Shown here in pieces: positions 14,421 through 30,141 of a DNA stretch of 64,000 nucleotides; position 1 is the first letter of the stretch; every line of letters begins with the position of its first letter. The stretch comes from Latrodectus hesperus (taxonomy: Eukaryota; Arthropoda; Arachnida; Araneae; Theridiidae). The notes below the pieces were generated by a model. The model was not told the origin of the DNA. It worked only from the letters and a program-made list of their open reading frames with translations, and did not search any database. A program made the position numbers and the translations under genes. Location: contig CM075853.1 in NCBI GenBank assembly GCA_037975125.1, positions 56,767,091 to 56,831,090 of the forward strand, in the 5' to 3' direction.

Positions 14421-17090
14421 GGAGATGGGAAAGAAATTAGGCGATAAACGTATATGTAACTATGAAACAAGGCTTGTATTTCTGTGAAGTGTTTCCATCA
14501 TTTCCACTGGAAACTTGTAACTTTATTCTTCGTCTTCAAGCACTCATTTATAAGAAATGCTTTTGCTCTTATTCGAAGAAGAGAGAGAGGGGTAACGCTT
14601 AAGATTTAAATGATTTTTAATTGTGCGTCGACTTTTTCTTACTATATGCAAATGTTTTATTTAAGTTTTTCTAAATTGCCGAAAAGTTATACGGTAGATA
14701 CATTTCACATTCTCTTCTTGAAAGTTTTTATTATTTTTTTAAATTTTTCATGGGCTGAAGTGATTGATGTTTTTGCTCTTTCGAATGACTAGATATTAAA
14801 ATAAAACTAATTATAAAGAATTTTATGATTTTTTTGAAAGTGCATATAAGAAAGTTTAAAATGGAAAAAAGGAATATAATAAGTTAAATTTTTTATTATT
14901 TTTTCAGTTCAATTCGAACTGTTGAATTCATTAACAGAATTTTTGTCATTATATTTTTATGAATAATACTTTTTGATTGTACGATATTTTTCTTCGGCTA
15001 CGACTAAATTATGTTTTTCAACAATCAATGTCTGAATAAAATAAGTAAGGAAAGTTAATTTCTAAAATTTAATCTCAATTTATATCATTAGATAATTTAC
15101 GATAGTAAAATCAATTAATAATAGCGAGCATTCATATTGTTAACAAATTACCCCTCTCTTATCCAGATACAAATCACTGGAGAAAGATATAAATATTATT
15201 TTCAACGGCTTTTTTCATCCTCATACTTAGAAATGGACTTCAAGTATTTTAAACTTTCTTTGTTCATAGCAAACAGGTGATTATACTTCAGAATTCTGAT
15301 AATAAAGCGAAAACTGTAATTTATATATTTGTTATCTCATGAGATTTTTCAAATGCTCACATACATAACTTACAAACTTTTTTTTTCAAATACACACACA
15401 AGGTCACTTTAAGTTTTTAATACCTACAGCACTACATGGAACATAGTAACTTGGATAATAAGGCAACCAGTAGGTGTGTCATCATTATCCGAAAGTGATA
15501 ATTTAGAAACAGGAACCAAGGGGAATATCCCAAGAAATGTTATTTAACTTGGAGGGCATTGCGACCAGACATTTTTTTACACTTTCTCGATGAAATTAGT
15601 GAATACAGTAGTCTTTGTTTTTGTCATGTACTAAATCAGAAACCTTCATAAATATTATAATTTAGTTCTTAATAAATTTGTGTTCATAATGACTTAATTG
15701 TAGGACAATTCTCTTCATGGTTAAGATATTGGATTCAATTCTAGCCCATGTTGAATGACAGGACATGGATTTTATGCTTCTGCCTTCAGTATATATGTTT
15801 AACGGAGTGGGTGCCTTGAAGCCTTGCAAGTTTTCTTTCTTGCGACACTGATATTTCTCAAAAATAATGAAAGAAATGTAATTTACACGTTGGATAATAA
15901 CAATCCTTACATCAGCTTTAGTTCTTTATATTCTGAGCTGCATACAGTGTCACAAAACCTACATATTTTCCCATTTAAATGTTTTTAATGCTTTATACAA
16001 GTTGAAAAAATTTTTCTTTTATAAAACTTTTTAATTAAATTTCGGTAAATTGTATAAGTGTTCAGAACCAGAAAATATAACATTAGTTATATCATATAAA
16101 AAATAGTTAAAATAAATGATTTAATGATTGAAATAACTGATTTTTTTACCATGGAAAAAATGGAATAATTTAAAATATAAAGAAACCATTTAAAAATTAT
16201 TTGAAGCTTCGACATTTTTATCAATAAGCACTGTAAATAATTCAAACTGCAAAAATAATTAAACAGCATTGAATACAAAATAAACTGCCAAAAAATAGTT
16301 CTAAAAAGTTTTTATTTATAAAGTATGATAAAATTCACAATTTACTAATAATACTTAAAAATAGCATTTTTCTTATACAAATGTAAAGAAGTTCATAATA
16401 ACTGTGAAAATAATGACTATTATTTCTATAATCTATAATTTGTTGGAAAGAACTTGCTAGAAACAGCATTTTTTTTTAAATTTTACTTCAATACTTACTT
16501 CAACTTTTATAATTTAGAAGGGTTTCAGAGTCATCAAATAACAATAACTACATTCAGATTCCGTAAAAATCTCTTTATATAAATGTCTCAGCATAATGGA
16601 TTTGCTTTAAATAAAACTAATGTTAGTAATGTAATGATTATTAAGTTTCAAATGAAGCAAAATCTGTTTCAAAAAGTTGAGTTAAAAATAAGTATATCAT
16701 TTTAAGAATTTTCCCATGATCGTAAACGTATGCAAAGTATAAATGGATTTCATCATATTTCGAAGCATACTTCAAAGTAAATATGTTTTAAAGTCATTTC
16801 ATCTTTGAATTTATCAATATCTTCTGAATTCATAAACTTTAAAATATTTGAATAGTCAAATTATCTGAACTTCTAAAATAGAAGAGAAGCTTTTTGATAT
16901 AATATTGAATCTATACTCATCTCGTGAAATCTTTACTCTAAAGTGTAGAGAATAAAGCTAGAGAAAGACTAAATATGAGACATTTTGAAACATTATTGTT
17001 TATCTTGAGGAAGAATATTTTTTTTAAAGATTTAGCATCAAACACATCACTTTGATAAAGAGAGCTGCTGTCACTTAAGATTTCCTTGAA
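14421..17090. other. AT-rich non-coding DNA
   Basis: No gene recognised. A pair of GATA motifs in palindromic arrangement (ATTATC 15484-15489, GATAAT 15497-15502) and a degenerate tRNA-like patch at about 15715-15750 (GGTTAAG, GGATTCAATTC) are the only items of note; neither is strong. Confidence 0.5.
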
Positions 17091-17099
17091 ACAATGAAG

Positions 17100-17600
17100 A
17101 ATATTACGGACTTCTCTTCAGGTACAGTTGTACCTATTCTAAGAAGTTGGAGGATGCAGCTCAAAGGATGAAAAACAAGCTTCCGTGAAGACTATCTCCA
17201 CATTAAGTTTTATTCCCTAGGGTTCAGTCTAGTAGAAAGACTTCGCCTCCTAAATTTTCTGCGCGAACTCTTTTCTTCTCGCAGAAGTTCAAGCATGGAA
17301 AACTTCACAAAATAAAATCGTGTGAGACTGGAAATAAAATTCCTCAGCGCCTTTTTTTATTTAGCTTTCATGCATCAAGCAATTTTTCTCTCTGTTAGTT
17401 CATGGGCAAAAATGAGGCAAAAGAGGTTCTTCTTTTTCGGGAATTGTTCTCGCTACATTTAATACCAATTTTTTCTACACCCTTTTTACTCTTTGCCCAA
17501 TTTGTTTGTGCCAGATCCCTTCTCTTATTTTACCTCAAGGAACAGGCGACATTGATAGGATACGCCTTGGTTTTACTCTGTTCAAATGGTGTAATTATTT
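17100..17600. other. GC-enriched island without recognised gene
   Basis: Contains the inverted repeat GGTACA-GT-TGTACC at 17121-17134 and a TCF-like TCAAAGG shortly after (about 17161). A 99-codon frame at 17402-17701 is rich in hydrophobic residues but has no recognised family and degenerates into AT-rich sequence at its end. Candidate regulatory element; function unknown. Confidence 0.3.
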
Positions 17601-18982
17601 TCATGCGCATTCATATTTATATATGTATACATTTTTTTGGAAATTCTGGGAATAATAAGGCGGTATTAGATATGAGTAAAATATATTATGTAAGAAAATA
17701 AGCACTATAAGCCTAGTAAAAGATGGTAGGATGAATTATATTTTATAGCTTGCACCATTAATTTACTAGCAAAAGTGTTTTCCTTTCTTGTTCGCTATGA
17801 ATATCTCAGAAATGTTCAAGAATAATATGAAAATAAAAATGTATTAAATAAATTTTTAAAGTATATACATAAATGTATTCATAATTTAATGATTTCATTT
17901 ATGAATTTAAATACTGTCAGTACGTAAGAAGCTTTATACCCATAAAGAACAAATTTGTTTTAATAAGAACAAAAATATCTTGATAGTGCTATTAAAGATA
18001 AGATATAAAGAAAGTGGCACTACAAGTGTGTGAAATTTTAGGTTTCATTTGGCACGTAAATATGATTTATTCAATTGTGATATATTTGTGATATAATAAA
18101 TGATTTATATGAATTCATGTTAATTATTTCATTTCAGCGATCTGTTTAAACATTATAGGAAGCAAAAAATGTCTTCCTTTCTAAAATTGCATTTCTGATT
18201 GTAATAAATTATATTAAGGCAAAACTCTCATAATTCTGTTATTATAGAATTTTGGTTTTATAAATAACACAAATGTTTTTAAGTATTATATTAAGACACA
18301 AGTTGGTAATCAAAATACTTGAGTACCCTTGAGTATTTTGTTCATCAAGCACTTATAAACAAAATATGAATAGTAAAGTTTGTTATCAATGGGTATGTAA
18401 AATGTATGTTCATGCTCCACCACAAGTTATTAAAATTGTCGCATAAAAACGACAGAGCACTCTGCATCTGAATTTTTATCAAAGACTAAATTTTCTTTGA
18501 ATCAAAGTAAAATAGGTTTTTTTTATTATTTTGTAAAAACATATTAAAATTCCTACAAGACAGGCAGTAGTAACATTTGTATAAGCAACAGTACATGCTT
18601 GCAATAACATTATGGCAGTCACCAGCAATTCTTTGCTGGATATCAAGTTTCTCAATCATTTTAATTCCTAAGAAAACAAAAATATCATCTACATGGATTT
18701 AAAGCCTCGCATAATCAAGTCATAAATCTTAAGCCATTAAAAAAATATGGAGTCGTTGCAGACCGCTATTTGCTTATAATTTTGACCTCTGTAGGGACAT
18801 GGACTACAAGCATAGGTATTGTAGCTTCTGCTAAGCATATTAAAGCCTCTTGAGCTGTGGATATCTACAAATTTCAGCATACGAATAATGTTTCTACATC
18901 ATCCTTTGTGCAGATGAATTTCAGTTCATTATATAAATTATAATGACAACATCTGCATTTGATGATTTTATTGCTGTCAACA
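17601..18982. other. AT-rich non-coding DNA
   Basis: Mostly featureless. Two small hairpins occur: CAAAATACT/AGTATTTTG (18311-18319 and 18332-18340) and CCAGCAA/TTGCTGG (18622-18628 and 18633-18639, 4-base loop). From about 18540 composition is less extreme and may be decayed transposon sequence leading into the SINE-like copy near 19.0 kb. Confidence 0.45.
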
Positions 18983-19120
18983 ATGACTAATCAGACAAAT
19001 TTTTTAGGATATATGTGCTCGTGGGTTTGATTCGAGAGTGGATATTCTTAGTGACTTAGAATCTATTTTTAACTGCATGTCTCAGTTAAATTAGGCCTCG
19101 TATGCATAAAAGTACCGTAG
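18983..19120 (+). mobile_element. Decayed tRNA-derived SINE, second family, copy 1
   Basis: A B-box-like GGTTTGATTCGAG at 19024-19036 is preceded at tRNA-like distance by a degraded A-box candidate (TGACTAATCAG). Downstream it shares TTAGAATCTA (19056-19065) and a 3' core running TTAAATTAGGCCTCGTATG (from 19086) with the copies near 54.9 and 55.3 kb. The three copies support each other; alone each would be weak. Borders are uncertain and no target-site duplication was found. Confidence 0.5.
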
Positions 19121-20510
19121 AAGATCAACCAACAAACTCAGAATTTAATATCCTAAATTTTTTTTGTTGCTTTTTATGAAATTTAAACATTTTTATTTTT
19201 AATCTATTTGTCTAATAAATAAAACTGTTAGTTACATTCTTTTCTATTGTAACATTTTTATCAGCCCTTACTATATAACATTAGCTAACTTTAAAAATAA
19301 CGTATGCATTCAATTAATGTTAGAGTTGCCATTTTCCGAATTCATTATTAGATTTTTTAAGCACTATTTTATTAATGACAGGTTTGTGTTTTATAAAAAG
19401 TAATCTATATATAATTTGAGATTCAAAATTAAATCTAATTATTACATCCCTTTTTTAGTAACATTCTTTCTGGCTTATGCAAATATACTCATGTTACTAA
19501 ATTTTGTTAACATTAATTACAGTAAAATTTTATAAGAACATATTTTTAATATTTTAACATTATTTTTAATATTTTATATGTATCTTCTTTACTATGTATA
19601 GTAACTCCTCGTCAAAATATAAATTAATGTAATATTGATTTATATTTGTTAAAGTAATAATCTTGATTAAATATTTTGGTCAGATAACAGCTTCTACATT
19701 TTTCCCTATTTCAATCTATAAGAGAATACTTTTATCATTGTTTATTCCTTGTTTTTACAAATTTCAACTATTAGTATGTATGAAACAATATTTTCATATT
19801 TAACTTTTTCAACATTAATAGATAGAATTTTTAGATGATTGCGTAATCTGTAATTGAGCAATATCACATACTAAATTACAACAGAATTTTTTAAACTTTT
19901 CTGTCATATTATTTTTAGTGTACAATAAGACCAATTTCATATCATAAAAAATGATCAGATTTTTGAGACTGCTATGTCATAGTCAATTAAAAACATTGCG
20001 AATATTTTAATTTTATTATTCTAAAAACGAAGTTTCGAGTATTATTATGAAATGTAAAATTAGAAATAAATGTTTATAAAAGTTTGAATAAATTAAGTAA
20101 TTTTGCAGTATTTTATACAATTTCGTTTGCTATATTCAAATTTCATTTTATTTTATTACTATGTTTATAAACTTCAAAATAAATTAATAAAAATGATCCT
20201 AGCTTTAATTATATTAACAGAAATGTCATTTTTTAATATTTTAAAAATTCAGAATAATATAATCTGCTTTACTGTCGTATATCAAAATGCATTGATTATA
20301 GAAACATATTCCACTTATTACATTTTTATTTGATTTATTGGTTTAAACAATTTAAAATTATGTAATACTTATAATAATTTTTTATTGTTATATAATAATA
20401 TATTGTTTACTCTTTTTTCATTGCCTACTTTTTTCGAGTATATAGCTCAAAATGGTTACGTTGAAAAATCTGAGAAACATAAAAATCATATAGTTCAAAA
20501 TCTAGCGGAA
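19121..20510. other. AT-rich non-coding DNA
   Basis: No gene, RNA or transposon recognised. A duplicated TTTTTAATATTTTA near 19545-19575 is low complexity. Confidence 0.6.
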
Positions 20511-20850
20511 ATCTAAGAAATGTCGAAGAAGGTCCATTCCGAGAACATCTTCAAAAGGAGTTTTCTCTCATCCTCATAGCCTCTTCTTCCTTTGCGCCAT
20601 AGCGCCTACGGCAAGCCAATCGATCCTTACATCACACAGAACTGCCAACCCCCAACTCCTCCACTGGGATCAACCCCCCCACGCAACCCTGAAGGCAAAC
20701 GGCGAAATATCCGACTCACAAAAAGACCGAATCAACTTTGGATTTCTTCATTTTTATATAGCTCTATTTTTCTGTACCCGCGAAGAGTCTATTCCCTAAT
20801 ACACACCTATCAATGCCTACAAGTAATTCCCTTAGATCATACAGGAAAAT
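20510..20850. other. GC-enriched island without recognised gene
   Basis: Includes GCGCCATAGCGCC and CCAATCGAT (Cut/Onecut-like) around 20596-20624 followed by a C-rich stretch. A 125-codon plus-strand frame (20592-20969) starts inside the island and runs into AT-rich DNA; it has proline-rich low-complexity sequence and no domain, so it is not called as a gene. Confidence 0.3.
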
Positions 20851-26029
<5,179 letters not shown>

Positions 26030-26030
<1 letters not shown>

Positions 26031-26365
26031 CAAGTGAGCAGGCGATGAAAAGGCCCGAAACAATTTCGATTCCAAAAGCTGGTGGCTTAGAGAGGGTTAT
26101 GGGATGCGTGAAATGCGATTTGCTAGCTTTCTCCGGCACCGATTTAGACTCGAATTGTTAAGTAATAGGATTGGCTTTTTGACTGCGGTACTCGATTTCA
26201 TAAGGTTACGCATGCGCATTATGAACCTGATAAAAAAGTGAAAAACCCCTTTCTGAAACAAGATTCTTAAATTTGCTGAATTGGGAAAAGATATTTTTTA
26301 TTATTTTTTTTCTTGTCTTTTCTCACCAACTTAGTTTACTCAGGCGAAATCGATTCTTTTGATTA
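26030..26365. other. GC-enriched island without recognised gene
   Basis: Sharp rise in CpG. Contains ACGCATGCGCAT near 26208-26219 (partly like an NRF1-type GCGCATGCGC site). A small plus-strand frame of 38 codons, ATG at 26045 and stop at 26159-26161, has a balanced amino-acid composition and a C-x2-C pair but resembles nothing known. Candidate regulatory element, less likely a small exon. Confidence 0.3.
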
Positions 26366-27520
26366 ACCGAGTTAACGAAGCAATTGTAATTAGAATTTAG
26401 TATTGGATTAAATTCTATTGGTTAATGCGATCAGATTTTCCGAAATATTATGAATTCAAGCATGAATTTATTATAATGTTTCGTTGACACGATTAAATTA
26501 AAATCAAGTATCTTAGTCAAGTTTTAAAAGATATAATTATAAATGTGTTCGTGTCTGGTTGATGGCTATAACATAACTATTATTTTGTTATTAAATATTT
26601 TTCTCATTGAATCTGCTTATTAATTTTTTTATTTGGGAAAAAATGTTTTTCCTATAAAACATTTTCAAAACAAATTTTACAAAGAACGTAAATATCTATA
26701 TATGCAGAAAGTAAAAACCAAATAACACTATTTAACTATTTAATAAATAATAATTCATCGTGATATTTTCAGGAGCAAATATTTAAATATTACTGTATTT
26801 TGCCAAAGATTTTAAATTATTTTTCACTGATCTAATTGCATTTTAATTTTTTAATATTTTTATATAAAAAATAATTTAATGACATATAGTAATGTTAACT
26901 TTCTTGTTACGACAATAGCTATACTTTGTTCAAGAAATTTCACAATGGATAATCAAATAAATGAGTGAATAAAAATTTTCAGAAATTCTATAGAGAACGA
27001 TAAGGTGTTAAACAGAATTTTAAAATTTTATAAAATTCATAAAACCACTTTATATAAATTTTATGTCCTCATATATTTAATCTTTTTTCCTAATCTACAA
27101 TCCTTTTTAAATGATTACAAATAAATGTTAAAAAAAGATGTTTGTTTCTGGGTAATGGTTTTTTCCTGTAAGAAAATTTTCAGATCTATTTCTGAAATAA
27201 AAAAAAAAACATTAAATTCATAATTTTGAAAATTTTAGGCAAATAATAATAACGCAGATAAATTTTATAGAAGATGTCGTATAAAATTATGTAGTATTCA
27301 CAGCCACTAAAATACATTCATCGCAGAACTTAGGAATACACAAAAAGATAAAATGAATACAAAAGTTTCCACAGAATCTGAAACTGTATGGAATCTGCAA
27401 GTGGTTTACATTCCATCCTATAAAATAGACTAGAATATTAGGAATTTGCAATAAATATACAAAAAAAGAAAATATAAAATAAAAAAGTCAAAGAAATTCT
27501 GAATGTCATGTAAGATTTCT
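26366..27520. other. AT-rich non-coding DNA
   Basis: No gene recognised. One hairpin, TAGAATTTA/TAAATTCTA at 26391-26399 and 26409-26417 with a 9-base loop. Confidence 0.55.
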
Positions 27521-27525
27521 ACCAA

Positions 27526-28025
27526 TTGTACATAAAGAAAGAATTTGATCCTCACGATATGGTGTCTATTGAACGTCAAATTCCAGCGACATATTTTGGC
27601 AAGAATATATTTTTCTGTTCATCAGACAGACCGCAACCGCGAGAATTGCCTGTCCTTTATATTGATGTCGCAGGGAAGGTTAACTCTATACAAAACCAAA
27701 CCACCTCCACAATTGGGGGTCCATTCCAACGCCCAAAGGGGGTGCATAGAATAGAATCAAAGAGGCGTAGGTGATCCCCACCCCCGTTTTACAGTCTGTA
27801 AAAGGCGTTAAATGTAATCTTTAGAATTTTTAATAACTGGTAGTGCTGTTGCTGAAACGTCATTAAATGTGGCTACTCGACTATGCAAGTTCAGACCCCT
27901 TGTGTGCAGAAACTGGCGTTTGTTGGGGGGTTTATCCTGAGAGTCTTTAAGCGAAGGTTAACCTTTTTTCCTATAGGTGGAGGGATTGTTGTGAAGTTAA
28001 TCCATCTTCCAAAGTGTGAAAGTGA
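27526..28025. other. GC-enriched island with two palindromes
   Basis: Contains the inverted repeat TTTTACAG-T-CTGTAAAA at 27787-27803 and the perfect 12-bp palindrome AAGGTTAACCTT at 27954-27965. Overlapping plus-strand frames of 69 and 82 codons (27526-27774) lack recognisable domains, and their coding value cannot be judged. Candidate conserved regulatory element. Confidence 0.32.
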
Positions 28026-28804
28026 CAAATATATCGGATTGGTGTAAACAACTTTTAGCGTTCTAAAAGCGTGAAATTTTAAGAACTTGTTCTCTATTTA
28101 CAGGTGTCCTTTATGTAAAAGTATAGAAATATAAAGCATTTTGAGTTCTTAAAAAAAAAGAACAAGGATATATATATGTATCTTGATTTTTTAATGTTTT
28201 TCAATATTTTCAAAGAATTTATACGAAGTAAATAAAAATACATGTCGAAATTTTTAAAAATAAGAATGTTATTTAATAATTAAATCCTGGAACGGTAAAG
28301 GGGTATGGTGTGACCGCTGTTGTAAAATTGCCATTTGTTAAAAGTAACTTTTTTTTTTATTAGTTTTCCAGCCTTAAATTAAAGTTCTTCGCAAATACTT
28401 TGACTTTTTTTTCCTAGATTTTTTTAAAATTAAGGATATAATGTAATGAAGGGCATAAGCAATAAAAGCAGTTTATGTAGATATTAAACATGAAAGTTTT
28501 ACGAAAGCCATAAAGGAATAAAATTCCATATAAATCATAGACTCAGGCTAAATAATTAGTTTAAGTTATTCCCGCGACTCTCAGCATGGCGAATTTCAGT
28601 TATGTATCGAACTTGTTACCTCCCGAATAATTAATCGGCGTTTGCAAATTTTATCCAATCATTAAATTATTTATTTTTATACTATTTATATTTAAAGTTA
28701 TGTGTTACCTAGTTTGAAAAAATTTCTTTTCATATGATATAGTTTTATGAATTTAACTACTGACATATTCTATATTAGAAATATGTTAAAGATCATACAT
28801 ACCT
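28026..28804. other. AT-rich DNA with a small GC-enriched patch
   Basis: Mostly AT-rich. A small less AT-rich patch at about 28570-28640 includes CCGAATAATTAATCGG (28623-28638), a TAAT-rich homeodomain-type sequence framed by CCGA/TCGG. No gene recognised. Confidence 0.45.
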
Positions 28805-28813
28805 AGAAGTTAT

Positions 28814-28823
28814 TTCTAGTGTT
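28814..28823. repeat. Target-site duplication, left copy
   Basis: TTCTAGTGTT, identical to 29614-29623. It marks the 3' (left) border of the nested minus-strand retrotransposon. Confidence 0.85.
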
Positions 28824-29613
28824 GTTGCTGATCCCTGTTGTATAGCAGCGCTAGACCAAGTCTATGACATTGCACACTCTCAGGAAATCAATGACCAATA
28901 ATGGTGGCTCCAGAAGATCTTCTTTATCGAGTCCCAAGCACTCAAGGATATGATGCGGAATGGCTTGGCTTTTGGAACACTTAGCGCAAATTGGAAATTC
29001 CTTTTCTTTGTTGTTAAATGTCAATGATCTTAGGTGGCCACTTCGAAAACGTGTTATTGTAGTTTGTTCCAGTCTGCTGCACCGGAGGGATAGAGATCGG
29101 CCGGGACGATTACCCTGGTACCAATGGTGCACAGGGGGAACGGCAAATGCAGACCGAACAAGGCCTTTATGTCTAGAGTATAGTTCAGTATAGGTAAGAG
29201 ACGCCGGAGTAAGCAAAGGCTCGTCAGTACCTCTTTTTGCTAGGGCATCAGCCAATTCGTTACCCGCAAGGTCTACGTGGGAAGGGATCCACTGTAAGTG
29301 AATCTCACGAGATGCGGAGAGCCGTCTAAGCTTGTCCAAGATAGCTACTCCTGTATTATCACGGACTCTGTGCCAGTTAGTAAGATGCTGGATGGCGCTC
29401 CGGCTGTCTGACAAAATCCAGATTTCCTCATTCCCAGGGAGAGAAAGATCCGTATCAAGACCCACATTAATTGCAATAAGTTCACTGCGAAAGACGGAAC
29501 AGCCGTCAGGGTTTCTGATTGAGATTTGGTGGGATTCGTTTTGATACTTAATAAATACCCCACTACCAGAACAAGTTCTGTCATTTCTGCTACCATCCGT
29601 GTAAAGTGTAGTG
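28824..29613 (-). mobile_element. 5'-truncated non-LTR retrotransposon (RNase H-bearing), nested insertion
   Basis: A 790-bp minus-strand insertion bounded by exact 10-bp duplications. It starts abruptly at the beginning of the RNase H domain and keeps the C-terminal segment, a 3' UTR of only about 30 bases and an AAC-type tail. This structure is the hallmark of target-primed reverse transcription with 5' truncation. RNase H after reverse transcriptase occurs in I, LOA, R1 and some Jockey-related LINE clades; the RT domain that would decide the clade is missing. The coding frame is intact and the duplication perfect, so the insertion is younger than the plus-strand element it interrupts. Confidence 0.9.
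28851..29613 (-). pseudogene. LINE ORF2 C-terminus: RNase H domain plus C2HC-like tail (5'-truncated)
   Basis: One uninterrupted minus-strand frame with no stop until TAG at the left end. All RNase H acidic positions are visible in order: YTDGS at about 29588-29602, the glutamate of FRSELIA, LSDSRSA, and the final aspartate of GNELADALAK after WIPSHV. In the retroelement this enzyme removes the RNA strand after reverse transcription. About 100 residues further on lies CAKC followed by HHILEC, a zinc-knuckle-like C-x2-C-H-C pattern conserved in both related copies in this window. It has no reverse transcriptase or endonuclease and no promoter of its own. The first in-frame methionine lies inside the domain, so a start there would lose the first catalytic residues; treat it as a truncated retrotransposon gene rather than a host gene. 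Confidence 0.88.
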
Positions 29614-29623
29614 TTCTAGTGTT
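29614..29623. repeat. Target-site duplication, right copy
   Basis: TTCTAGTGTT, identical to 28814-28823. It adjoins the truncated 5' end of the minus-strand element and is also the first sequence of the resumed plus-strand element. Confidence 0.85.
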
Positions 29624-30103
29624 AAGATTAAGTTTATTACGATATGTTTCTGTACATCTCCGATGGATTCCATCTCATGTAAATATTAGTGGCAATGAGA
29701 CCGCAGATAGACAGGCCAAAGAGGGCAGTGAGGAATATGCGCCTACTGGTTTATCACTTACATATCAGGAACTTTACACTAATGAAAAATCTAGACTATA
29801 TTCAATCTGGCAAATTCCACCAACTCATCAATGGTATTCTGGAACATCTCTTGGAACTCTTCTGGAAATAAAATGTGACCAAAAATCTCAAACTGCCTTG
29901 GCCAGATTCTCAAGTGGACATCTAAAATGTTTATCGTTTGAACTTGCTACAAAAAATATCCCATTTGTAAAAATTGCTGTGATCATCCAACCACACCAAA
30001 ACATATTCTGGATTGCGTCGGACTTTGCAGGGAGGATTTATCCTTAGATCACCTGCTAGTCATTGCCTTTCTAACTGTCAACAATTTATTGGAGTTGATC
30101 TGA
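29624..30103 (+). pseudogene. Diverged LINE RNase H C-terminus with one frameshift
   Basis: The plus-strand frame begins within RNase H just before HLRWIPSHV and keeps only the last catalytic aspartate region (GNETADRQAK). It follows the nested copy's protein through LTYQELY, HQWYSG, ARFSSGHLK and a C-x2-C/H-C tail (PICKNC then KHILDC). The frame is broken at the A-run at about 29951-29956, where one base appears to be missing; the tail continues in the next frame to TGA at 30101-30103. Open frame upstream of about 29624 is antisense of the nested copy and not part of this gene. Dead remnant. Confidence 0.85.
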
Positions 30104-30116
30104 CAAATGTCAGATC
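30097..30116 (+). repeat. 9-bp perfect inverted repeat over the stop codon of the LINE remnant
   Basis: GATCTGACA (30097-30105) and TGTCAGATC (30108-30116) are exact reverse complements separated by AA, and the TGA stop lies in the left arm. It could be a 3' UTR structure recognised by the element's reverse transcriptase, but the two related copies do not show the same stem, so chance or a family-specific feature are both possible. Confidence 0.6.
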
Positions 30117-30141
30117 TTTAAAGTGGATAAGTCAACAATAA

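Larger units (their letters stand above)
28805..30141 (+). mobile_element. Older plus-strand non-LTR retrotransposon 3' end, split by a nested insertion
   Basis: The plus-strand element is represented by about 19 bp left of the nested copy (28805-28823) and by 29624-30141. Reading across the junction without the insert gives a continuous frame that matches the nested copy's own protein in register (plus strand K-L-F-L-V-L-R-L-S, nested copy I-L-D-K-L-R-R-L-S, both leading into H-L-x-W-I-P-S-H-V). It is therefore a separate, diverged family member and was the target of the later insertion. Only the last part of RNase H, the C-terminal zinc-knuckle-like segment and the 3' UTR survive. The left border and its own target-site duplication could not be fixed. 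Confidence 0.75.

Noticed and set aside
15700..15860. Further copy of a tRNA-derived SINE
   Set aside because: GGTTAAG and GGATTCAATTC resemble pol III boxes but are too close together, and the shared 3' core of the other copies is absent.
29526..29640. N-terminal part of the plus-strand open frame at 29526-30047
   Set aside because: Up to the duplication at 29614-29623 it is the antisense of the nested minus-strand RNase H; only the part after it belongs to the plus-strand element.
28824..30141. Twin-priming inversion of a single LINE copy
   Set aside because: The two oppositely oriented parts encode overlapping segments of the protein and are clearly diverged, and an exact target-site duplication brackets only the minus-strand part. 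Nested insertion fits better.
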